This document shows positions 1-5,321 of a stretch of DNA of 6,515 nt, one piece after another (the stretch's first letter is position 1; every line of letters begins with the position of its first letter). The stretch lies in contig JAITAI010000024.1 in assembly GCA_031284195.1 (NCBI GenBank), positions 1-6,515 of the forward strand, written 5' to 3'. A program made the position numbers and the translations under genes. Source of the stretch: Treponema sp. Its GTDB lineage: Bacteria > Spirochaetota > Spirochaetia > Treponematales > Breznakiellaceae. Under the pieces are notes generated by a model, which was not told the DNA's origin, ran no database searches, and saw only the letters and a list, made by a program, of their open reading frames with translations.

Positions 1-803
1 GGGATCCACATCCAGGCCTCCTGGGTACAGCGGAGCATCCCTTCAGGGGAAAGGTAGGTATCCCCATTCCGGGAAACCGGGAGATGGAGGACCGTTCCTG
101 CTTCCTGATACACCGGTTCCCCAAAGGGGGATGTGCCGATCCAGGGACCGCCATAACTTACCGGTACCAGCAGTTCTTCCCGGGACTGGGGCACAATACG
201 GCGTCGATCAAACCCGGATTGGGCTATCTTCAGGCATATCCCCTTCCAATCTACAGACCAGAGATCCTGCTGTACCCCTTCAGGCAGGCTAGGCCCGTCC
301 AGCAAGGCTCTAAACCGGGGCCAGTTAAAGTAGTGAGGCAGCCGAGGGGTTCCTTTGGCAGGCGCTTCGGCATGGGCAGCTAATTCCAGATACACCAGGG
401 CTTCAACGCCGCCTCGCCAGCTCAAGCGGATCCGGTCGTTTTCGCAGTCAAAAGGAAACAGTCCTCCGCTGGGGCGCATGATATCAGGAGCTATGCCTTG
501 TTCAGGCCAATAGGGGTAAGCGATCACCGGAGTAGTCCATTCTGATAAGAGCCTCATAGGAAGAAGCCTTTGATCGGTCTCTACAGTTTCCCAAGTTCCT
601 TCAGGGCCTATCCAGGTAACCCGCCAATGGGGAGGGCCTAGGATACCCTGCCACGTAAGGGGCAGGGCTGGGAATTCCACCTGGTATGAAGGGGAAAATA
701 GTCTGTTTTCGCAGGCGCTCAGACAAAAAATCAGCAAGACCAGGGTAAACCTATAAACCTGCTTCCTGCTCTGCAAGCCGAAACCCATCCGGTGAATCTT
801 CAT
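1..803 (-). CDS. putative lipoprotein of unknown function (3' part beyond window edge)
   Basis: An open frame of 267 codons runs from an ATG at 803 to the left edge with no stop, so the C-terminus lies outside the window. Residues 1-18 are basic, 19-30 hydrophobic, and the segment ends in the lipobox LSAC with Cys31, a lipoprotein signal peptide; export and lipidation are inferred from it. The mature part is rich in Trp and Pro (for example LPHYFNWPRF and a repeated WIG/WIP pattern) with few charged helices, suggesting a beta-rich envelope protein. I recognise no family. It lies 34 bases downstream of pyrB on the same strand with no terminator between, so co-transcription is likely. No good Shine-Dalgarno precedes Met1 or the alternative Met6 at 788; the palindrome TACTATAGTA sits just before the start. 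The gene does not resemble pyrI, which follows pyrB in E. coli. Confidence 0.8.
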   Translation of the reverse strand, partial: MKIHRMGFGLQSRKQVYRFTLVLLIFCLSACENRLFSPSYQVEFPALPLTWQGILGPPHWRVTWIGPEGTWETVETDQRLLPMRLLSEWTTPVIAYPYWPEQGIAPDIMRPSGGLFPFDCENDRIRLSWRGGVEALVYLELAAHAEAPAKGTPRLPHYFNWPRFRALLDGPSLPEGVQQDLWSVDWKGICLKIAQSGFDRRRIVPQSREELLVPVSYGGPWIGTSPFGEPVYQEAGTVLHLPVSRNGDTYLSPEGMLRCTQEAWMWI

Positions 804-837
804 ATACTATAGTAAGGAATTGAAAGGGCAATACGCT

Positions 838-1761
838 TTAACACCTGCCTAACATGGACGCTAATAAGGCCATGCGTACATACATACCGTATTTCGCCTG
901 TTTGAAGTAACTCGCCCGGGGGTCCTCATCCAGTTCAGGGGCTATTTCATTCACCCGAGGCAGGGGATGGAGGATGATGAGGTCATCCCGGGCCTGCTTC
1001 ATTTTTTCCCGATTCAGGATATAGCTGTCTTTGAGGCGGATATAATCTTCCTCATTAAAGAAACGCTCCCGCTGTACCCTGGTCATATACAATACGTTCA
1101 GATCTGCAATCACCTTTTCAAGGCTGTGGGTTTCAATGTAGGATACTCCGGCTTTTTTGAGGATCCCTTCGGTGATATAGTTAGGGGCCTCCAATTCCTG
1201 GGGAGAGATGAATATCATGGTAATATCAGGATAGCGGGAAAGGGCCTTCGCCAAAGAATGAACGGTCCGGCCAAACTTGAGATCCCCGCAGAATCCCACG
1301 GTAAGCCCCTCAATGGAACCCTGGAGTTGTCTGATGGTGAGGAGATCCGTCAGGGTCTGGGTGGGATGGTGGTGGCCGCCGTCGCCGGCATTGATCACCG
1401 GCACGGTAGCGTAGCGGGACGCCAGCAGGGCAGCCCCTTCTTTGGGATTCCGCATGACGATGATGTCTGCATAGCAGGAAACGGTCCTGATGGTATCTGC
1501 CAGGTTCTCACCTTTGGAAGCTGAACTGGAATTGGGTTCGGAAAAACCAATACATGCTCCACCGAGGCGGAGCATGGCCGACTCAAAACTAAGACGGGTT
1601 CGGGTACTCGGTTCAAAAAAAAGGGTAGCCAAGATATTCCCCCGGCAGGATTCCCGTAGGTACCCCTGGTCGCGCTCAATCTGTTCAGCCAGATCAAAGA
1701 GTCGATCCATCTCTTCAATCGTAAAATCTCCCGGCTCAACCAGATGCCGTTTCTTAAACAT
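838..1761 (-). CDS. pyrB: aspartate carbamoyltransferase, catalytic chain
   Basis: Catalyses carbamoyl phosphate + L-aspartate to N-carbamoyl-aspartate, the committed step of pyrimidine synthesis, in the cytoplasm. At 307 aa it has the usual length and aligns closely with E. coli PyrB. Carbamoyl-phosphate motif Ser52-Thr53-Arg54-Thr55-Arg56; SKGE loop with Lys83; Arg104; HPTQT with His132 and Gln135; GDLKFGRTVHS with Arg165; aspartate-binding YMTRVQRER with Arg228 and Gln230; HPLPR at 265-269. All catalytic residues known from the E. coli enzyme are present, so it should be active. The start is fixed by a strong Shine-Dalgarno, AAAGGAGG at 1774-1767, five bases before the ATG. A terminator and an overlapping leader ORF precede it (separate entries). 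The E. coli enzyme needs a PyrI regulatory chain; none is seen here, since the next gene is a lipoprotein. Confidence 0.98.
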   Translation of the reverse strand: MFKKRHLVEPGDFTIEEMDRLFDLAEQIERDQGYLRESCRGNILATLFFEPSTRTRLSFESAMLRLGGACIGFSEPNSSSASKGENLADTIRTVSCYADIIVMRNPKEGAALLASRYATVPVINAGDGGHHHPTQTLTDLLTIRQLQGSIEGLTVGFCGDLKFGRTVHSLAKALSRYPDITMIFISPQELEAPNYITEGILKKAGVSYIETHSLEKVIADLNVLYMTRVQRERFFNEEDYIRLKDSYILNREKMKQARDDLIILHPLPRVNEIAPELDEDPRASYFKQAKYGMYVRMALLASMLGRC

Positions 1762-1915
1762 GAAAACCTCCTTTGCAAAAAAAAACCGCCCTCAAGGCGG
1801 TTATATACTTACTATAGATCATAAAAACCAGGTAAAAGGCCCCCCCTTCTTTGTAACCCGTACACCGGAAGGTACCATCCCATTTATACCACTGTTTCCA
1901 ATTTCTGTTTTTCAT
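1754..1915 (-). CDS. pyrL-like leader peptide of pyrB (53 aa)
   Basis: An ATG at 1915 opens 53 codons ending at TAA 1756-1754, which lies inside codons 2-3 of pyrB; an in-frame TAG upstream rules out a longer ATG form. The peptide starts MKNRNWKQWYKW, is rich in aromatic residues, and ends ALRAVFFCKGGFHV. That last part is encoded by the terminator hairpin and its T-run. E. coli PyrL, as I recall it, likewise ends with a GAFFCPG segment encoded across its attenuator, although the rest of the two peptides differs. The inferred role is cis regulation: a ribosome translating this ORF close behind RNA polymerase would block the terminator when UTP is low. The peptide itself probably has no function. 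Weak point: no clear Shine-Dalgarno precedes the ATG, and the 5' UTR would be only about 12 bases. Confidence 0.72.
   Translation of the reverse strand: MKNRNWKQWYKWDGTFRCTGYKEGGAFYLVFMIYSKYITALRAVFFCKGGFHV
1777..1802 (-). terminator. intrinsic terminator in pyrB leader (attenuator)
   Basis: On the minus strand a 7-bp perfect stem, AACCGCC / GGCGGTT, with loop TTGAG is followed by nine T residues (1785-1777), the classic intrinsic terminator form. The plus strand has no T-run after the hairpin, so it acts only toward pyrB. It ends just upstream of the pyrB Shine-Dalgarno, and no complete gene precedes it closely, so its likely purpose is to cut off leader transcripts before pyrB. Confidence 0.87.
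1803..1842 (-). promoter_or_regulatory. U-rich leader tract upstream of the attenuator, possible UTP-dependent pause region
   Basis: The leader RNA here has U clusters (CCUUUUACC, then GGUUUUUAUG) and an AU-rich stretch up to the terminator stem. The second cluster ends about 20 bases before the hairpin. In E. coli pyrBI a U-rich pause region sits at a comparable place and makes polymerase speed depend on UTP. The same role here is inference from position and composition. Confidence 0.5.
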
Positions 1916-1933
1916 AGCATTGTTAATCGAATC

Positions 1934-1961
1934 GTTATAACCCTACTATACATGGTTTAAA
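1934..1961 (-). promoter_or_regulatory. candidate promoter of the pyrB leader
   Basis: On the minus strand a -35-like TTTAAA (1961-1956) and a -10-like TATAAC (1939-1934) are separated by 16 bases. Transcription would start near 1927, giving a short 5' UTR before the leader ATG at 1915. A second -10-like box, TATAGT at 1950-1945, has no matching -35. This is a prediction from sequence only. Confidence 0.45.
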
Positions 1962-1980
1962 AAAACAAGGCCGCCCTCCA

Positions 1981-2091
1981 TTAGGAAACGCTGAACTGGA
2001 TACCCAGGCTGTTACAGAATCGGGTCTCCGTCCCTTTGGTCCTGTTTCTCGTGGACTGGGCTTTCATTCCCTTAGAAAGGATGGTACGCAT
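1981..2091 (-). CDS. possible small basic protein, 36 aa, unrecognised
   Basis: ATG at 2091 to TAA at 1983-1981 encodes 36 residues beginning MRTILSKGMKAQSTRNRT and ending with the apolar LGIQFSVS. The first two thirds hold seven Lys/Arg. AAGG lies six bases before the ATG, a modest ribosome binding site, and TATACT at 2132-2127 could be a -10 box. The stretch is richer in GC than the AT-rich spacers on both sides, consistent with coding or with a structured RNA. A T7-run follows at about 1965-1959 without a clear stem. It lies divergent from tgt and upstream of the pyrB leader. I know no family for it, and it may be chance. Confidence 0.28.
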   Translation of the reverse strand: MRTILSKGMKAQSTRNRTKGTETRFCNSLGIQFSVS

Positions 2092-2099
2092 AAGCCGCC

Positions 2100-2137
2100 T
2101 TCTCTAACCAGGGTATTATCACGTATAGTATAAAACT
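2100..2137 (+). promoter_or_regulatory. candidate tgt promoter, possibly giving a leaderless mRNA
   Basis: TATAGT at 2124-2129 is a -10-like box, with a weak -35-like TTCTCT at 2100-2105 at 18 bases. Only eight bases separate the box from the tgt ATG, so transcription would begin at or next to the A of ATG. No Shine-Dalgarno is visible in the 25 bases before the start, which fits leaderless translation. The box overlaps TATACT on the other strand, so it might serve both directions. Confidence 0.45.
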
Positions 2138-3274
2138 ATGCAGGAACCATTTTTTACCTTGTACCATGAGGATCCCTCCTGTCATGCCCGGACCGGGCGC
2201 ATGGTTTTACCTCACGGTCCGGTTGCAACCCCTGCATTCATGCCTGTGGGGACCAATGGAACGGTTAAGGCCCTCACCAGAGAGGACCTGGAGGAGATCG
2301 GTTTCGAGATTATCCTTTCCAACACCTACCACCTCTACCTCAGACCAGGAACCGAAGTGATTGCCGCTGCAGGCAGCCTCCATACCTTTATGCAGTGGAA
2401 GGGCAATATCTTAACCGACTCAGGAGGGTACCAGGTCTTTTCCCTGGCGCCTTTCAGAAAAATACGGGATGAAGGGGTGCAATTCCGTTCTCATATTGAC
2501 GGCTCCTCCCATATTTTGAGCCCCGAAAGAGTGGTGGAGATTCAGGCCTTGTTTAACAGCGACATACAGATGCAGCTTGATGTATGCACCCCGTGGGAAA
2601 CCCCCTATAAAAAAGCGCGAGAAAGTCTCCGTATTACCAACCTGTGGCTTGATAAGGCAAAACAAGCCTGGGATGCCCAGGTCTGTGCAGGATACCAGGG
2701 GAAGCTCTTTTCCATTGTTCAGGGTAATTTTTTTAAGGATCTGCGGGAACAAAGCATAGCAGCGGTGATTGCCTCGGGAACCCCGGGGATCGCCATCGGG
2801 GGGCTCTCCGTAGGGGAGCCTGAAGCGGTGTTTCTTGAGTACCTGACCTATACCGCATCCCGCTTACCCAAGGAAAAACCCCGGTATGTTATGGGAATCG
2901 GCACTCCCCAGTACATCCTGGCGGCTATTGAACAGGGTATCGATATCTTCGATTGTGTACTTCCCACCAGAGCTGGCCGGATCGGCCATGTTTTTACTCG
3001 GCAGGGGCCTATAGCCCTCAAAAAAAGCGAAAACCGCCTGGACTTTAAGCCGATAGATGAAGCATGTGCTTGTAAAGTCTGCCGGACCTATAGCAGGGCA
3101 TACCTACGGCACCTTTTTAAAACCCAGGAGATCCTCTGCGCTATGCTGGCAAGTTACCATAACCTCTATTTCTTGCATGAACTGGTACGGAATGCCCGTA
3201 AAGCCATTGAGGAAGATCGGTTTTTATCATTTAAGCAGGTGTTTTTAACCTGTTATGATGGAGATACTCAGTGA
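2138..3274 (+). CDS. tgt: queuine tRNA-ribosyltransferase (tRNA-guanine transglycosylase)
   Basis: Exchanges guanine 34 in the anticodon of tRNAs with GUN anticodons (Asp, Asn, His, Tyr) for preQ1 in the queuosine pathway; cytoplasmic. At 378 aa it is close to the usual bacterial length. Visible motifs in order: MPVGTNGTVKALT (35-47), SNTYHLYLRPG (61-71), TDSGGYQVFSLA with catalytic Asp94, LDVCTP with Asp148 and Cys150 for base recognition, IVQG (193-196), GGLSVGE (221-227), VMGIG (251-255), FDCVLPTR with nucleophile Asp272, and the zinc site Cys310, Cys312, Cys315 and His341. All key residues are present. The segment after Asp272 reads TRAGRIGH, where many homologues have Asn before the last Gly. 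The start agrees with family N-termini. The stop overlaps the next gene by four bases. No other queuosine gene is in the window. Confidence 0.97.
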   Translation: MQEPFFTLYHEDPSCHARTGRMVLPHGPVATPAFMPVGTNGTVKALTREDLEEIGFEIILSNTYHLYLRPGTEVIAAAGSLHTFMQWKGNILTDSGGYQVFSLAPFRKIRDEGVQFRSHIDGSSHILSPERVVEIQALFNSDIQMQLDVCTPWETPYKKARESLRITNLWLDKAKQAWDAQVCAGYQGKLFSIVQGNFFKDLREQSIAAVIASGTPGIAIGGLSVGEPEAVFLEYLTYTASRLPKEKPRYVMGIGTPQYILAAIEQGIDIFDCVLPTRAGRIGHVFTRQGPIALKKSENRLDFKPIDEACACKVCRTYSRAYLRHLFKTQEILCAMLASYHNLYFLHELVRNARKAIEEDRFLSFKQVFLTCYDGDTQ

Positions 3275-4695
3275 AATTCGCCTCTTCAACGGTTCCCTTA
3301 TGCTTCTTGCTGTTCTTTGGGCATTGCTTTTTCGGGATCCTGCTTCCTTCGGCAGGCCAGATCTTCGCCGCAGAAAGCGCAGTTGCCAAATCAGAGGATG
3401 AGCAGCGGCTTGATACTATTCGGTACGGTACAGAAACCGAGATCGCCGCCTTAATCCAGACCTTAAAAAGTGAGCGCACCAGCGCCCTGCAGTCTAAAAG
3501 TGAAAATACCCTGGATGATGCACTCATTGCGGTAACCCAGACCACCCGGAATCAGAATATCCTCTCCGGGGTATTGTCCTTTTTCGGAGACCGGGACAAG
3601 AAAGGCCTTGAACAGCGGGCCATCAAGGCCATAGAAGAACGGGAAGATGAGGCCAATGAAACGGTCATGGCGGCTATTGATTACCTGGGAAAGGTTAAAG
3701 CCGCGGATGCGCTCGAACCTTTGGAGAAACTGCTGGACGCCCAGGAACAAGGGTTCATGGGTTCTGCCTTTAGAGCCTTGGGCCGGGTAGCTTCAGGGGG
3801 GAGCGCTCAAGATAAAGATGATACCGCAGCATACCTGATGGACTTTTATACCAACCGGAATCCGCCGGATATAAGCCGCCGGGATATTATCCTGGCCTTG
3901 GGAGAAACCGGTTCCCAAGCCGGGGTTTCCCTGTTAATCGAAATTGCCGAAAACAACCAGGAACGGGGAGGCTTGCGTATGGTCGCCTTGGAAGGGCTGG
4001 CAAAAATCGGGGACAGTTCTGGTTTGGATGCGATCCTCCAGGCCCTATCCTCCACAGACCCCAATGTCCGTTCCACTGCAGTATCTGCCTTAGGGCCTTT
4101 TTCAGGGAAATCCGTGGATGATGCGATTCTGGAGAGTTTCAGGGATTCTTATTATCGGACCCGTATAGGGGCAGCCAGCGCCGCAGGAACCAGAAAATTA
4201 ACCGAGGCCATACCCTACCTCCAATACCGTGCAGAACGGGACGAGGTGCCTTCGGTACGGGATGAGGCCATCAAAGCCTTAGGCGCCATAGGAACCGCCG
4301 AAGCCCAGGCTATTCTGGAACGGCTCTTCGTTGAACGGAAGCATCCTAATCGGATCAGAATACGGGCCGCTGAAATGCTCCTCCTCAATAATCCAGAGGC
4401 GTACACGGAAAAGGTAATCATCGAATTGGATGATGCAAAAAAGACCAATCAAACCAGCTTGTACAACGGTTTTCTTGGGGCCCTCAGCGAGGCAAAAACC
4501 AAGAAGGTGGAAGATCTGGTCCGCCGTTTTTTGAACTCAGGAGGGGTCATAGAAAAATCCTATGCTTTGGATATGATCCTGCGAAACGAGCTTCGTTCCC
4601 TGGCCCCAGAAGTCCGCCCTTTGATGACCGACGAAAAAAACACCGGTCTTGCCCGGAAAGCCCGGAACACCCTGGAACATTTTGGTTTGGAATAG
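3271..4695 (+). CDS. exported HEAT-repeat protein
   Basis: 474 aa. Start GTG at 3271, overlapping the tgt stop in GTGA; TGGAG lies about eight bases upstream as a ribosome binding site, and no other Met codon occurs for over 100 residues. Residues 8-33 form a hydrophobic signal peptide ending IFAAE, with probable cleavage near residue 33 or 34 and no lipobox Cys, so the protein is likely periplasmic. From about residue 130 to 375 come repeated helix pairs of HEAT / PBS-lyase type, for example RRDIILALGETGSQAGVSLL (204-222 region), GLRMVALEGLAKIGDSSGLD and VRDEAIKALGAIGTAEAQAI. Such solenoids bind other proteins; no catalytic residues are visible. The partner is unknown. The overlap with tgt implies translational coupling and a shared mRNA, though no functional link is obvious. 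Related secreted HEAT proteins occur in spirochaetes. Confidence 0.87.
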   Translation: MKFASSTVPLCFLLFFGHCFFGILLPSAGQIFAAESAVAKSEDEQRLDTIRYGTETEIAALIQTLKSERTSALQSKSENTLDDALIAVTQTTRNQNILSGVLSFFGDRDKKGLEQRAIKAIEEREDEANETVMAAIDYLGKVKAADALEPLEKLLDAQEQGFMGSAFRALGRVASGGSAQDKDDTAAYLMDFYTNRNPPDISRRDIILALGETGSQAGVSLLIEIAENNQERGGLRMVALEGLAKIGDSSGLDAILQALSSTDPNVRSTAVSALGPFSGKSVDDAILESFRDSYYRTRIGAASAAGTRKLTEAIPYLQYRAERDEVPSVRDEAIKALGAIGTAEAQAILERLFVERKHPNRIRIRAAEMLLLNNPEAYTEKVIIELDDAKKTNQTSLYNGFLGALSEAKTKKVEDLVRRFLNSGGVIEKSYALDMILRNELRSLAPEVRPLMTDEKNTGLARKARNTLEHFGLE

Positions 4696-4867
4696 GCGTC
4701 CCACGAGGGTATGAAAGTTGGCGACTCCAGGAGCTGTATGGATGCGTTCCTTTTGTATACAGGGCCTGGGAAGGCACCTGTAATACATCGGAACACCCGG
4801 CTAAAACCAGGATCCCCGCCATAAGCCTCGTTGCCTACAGGCCGCCGGGGCTGGTAATCTTTTGCAT
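4547..4867 (-). pseudogene. lipoprotein gene remnant with an early amber stop
   Basis: AAGGAGGG directly precedes an ATG at 4867, an excellent ribosome binding site, but after ten codons (MQKITSPGGL) the frame meets TAG at 4837-4835. The same frame then continues, with a new Met at 4822, as MAGILVLAGCSDVLQ, a hydrophobic stretch ending in the lipobox LAGC. The two parts together look like a single lipoprotein signal peptide split by one stop. Beyond about codon 55 the frame runs antisense into the end of the HEAT-repeat gene down to 4547 and is probably meaningless there, so the original 3' part appears lost. Alternatives are a sequencing error, a restart at the internal Met with no Shine-Dalgarno, or a functional ten-codon mini-ORF. 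Confidence 0.5.
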
Positions 4868-4891
4868 AAAACCCTCCTTATCAACATGAAA

Positions 4892-4916
4892 TCCCCAAGG
4901 GTGAAACCCTTGGGGA
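4892..4916. terminator. strong hairpin, likely terminator between converging units
   Basis: A perfect 11-bp stem, TCCCCAAGGGT / ACCCTTGGGGA, with loop GAA. It lies eight bases beyond the stop of the leucine-rich-repeat remnant on the minus strand, where it is followed by ATTTCATG, a weak T-run. On the plus strand it lies about 200 bases past the HEAT gene and is followed by a pyrimidine-rich stretch with TTTTTT only 12 bases later. It may terminate transcription from either side, most naturally that of the minus-strand remnant. Confidence 0.6.
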
Positions 4917-4924
4917 CTATCTCT

Positions 4925-5077
4925 TTACTTTTTTAGCTTAAACCTTTCAGCGCCCCCGATATAGGTACTATTCAGAGGCAGTTTTACCTCCGAACACTCA
5001 TTGAACAGATACCCAGAAATGCCTTTAAGGTTAGCGCAGGCAGAGAAATCCACCGATTTAACCCCTATTGAACCCAC
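4925..5077 (-). pseudogene. C-terminal fragment of a leucine-rich-repeat surface protein
   Basis: A 50-codon minus-strand frame ends at TAA 4927-4925. It reads VDFSACANLKGISGYLFNEC, then LPLNSTYIGGAERFKLKK. The spacing of Leu, Ile, Asn and Cys resembles the C-terminal repeats of BspA-like leucine-rich-repeat proteins, with the usual pattern of a short beta strand followed by a Cys/Asn ladder. No usable start codon with a ribosome binding site exists: the frame is closed upstream by TAG at 5080-5078 and further on by TGA at 5137-5135. The intact parent gene would be hundreds of residues long, so most of it is missing. The hairpin just downstream fits its old terminator. The BspA assignment rests on a short stretch and is tentative. 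Confidence 0.5.
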
Positions 5078-5321
5078 CTATATGGGTTGGCTGTATCCGA
5101 AACCAGGCTGTTTTGCCCGTTTTTTACGCCCTTTTCAGGGCCGTCCTTGGCCTTCTTCCAGTTCTACCGGCGCTGCCGTTTTTCGGCTCTTCTTTGTGAG
5201 ATACCGTATCCTGAATCCGGCTTGCTCCCGTACCCTTGTAGTGAACCCCCGGAACACCGGCTTGTTGGCAGTGGAGCTAATCGCCCCACCTGCCACAAAG
5301 CGTTAGGGGCCGGATAGGTTT
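5078..5321. other. intergenic stretch with two-stop frame and imperfect hairpin, possible repeat relic
   Basis: No convincing gene. On the minus strand one frame, in phase with the leucine-rich-repeat remnant, runs from a GTG at 5296 for 53 codons to TGA, then 18 codons to TAG. Its product is basic (for example REQAGFRIRYLTKKSRKTAA) and does not look like a repeat protein. The plus strand is also open from 5001 to 5306 without a ribosome binding site. Both strands staying open is partly a GC effect. The stretch contains an imperfect hairpin (5260-5301). It may be an inserted repeat that disrupted the leucine-rich-repeat gene, but a second copy is needed to show that. Confidence 0.35.

Noticed and set aside
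84..383. Plus-strand open frame of 99 codons
   Set aside because: It is antisense to the lipoprotein gene, has no ribosome binding site, and its product shows no domain or signal; it is a shadow of the minus-strand gene.
967..1524. Plus-strand open frame of 185 codons opposite pyrB
   Set aside because: It is antisense to conserved pyrB catalytic motifs, and its length is explained by the codon use of pyrB.
1955..1980. Second terminator-like segment (GGGCGGCC then seven T residues, minus strand), similar to the pyrB attenuator
   Set aside because: No complementary arm exists for a stem of useful length. The likeness to the attenuator is limited to a short GC-rich word plus a T-run.
1981..2091. 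RNase P RNA, SRP RNA or tRNA
   Set aside because: The stretch is too short for RNase P RNA, and the conserved blocks of these RNAs are absent (no SRP tetraloop domain, no T-loop GTTCGA).
2090..2137. preQ1 riboswitch upstream of tgt
   Set aside because: Expected in some queuosine genes, but the spacer before tgt is short, lacks the conserved preQ1 aptamer sequence, and may not be transcribed at all if the start is leaderless.
5001..5306. Plus-strand 101-codon frame
   Set aside because: No ribosome binding site, and the first third is antisense to the leucine-rich-repeat tail, which has a better family signature. Both strands are open here through base composition.
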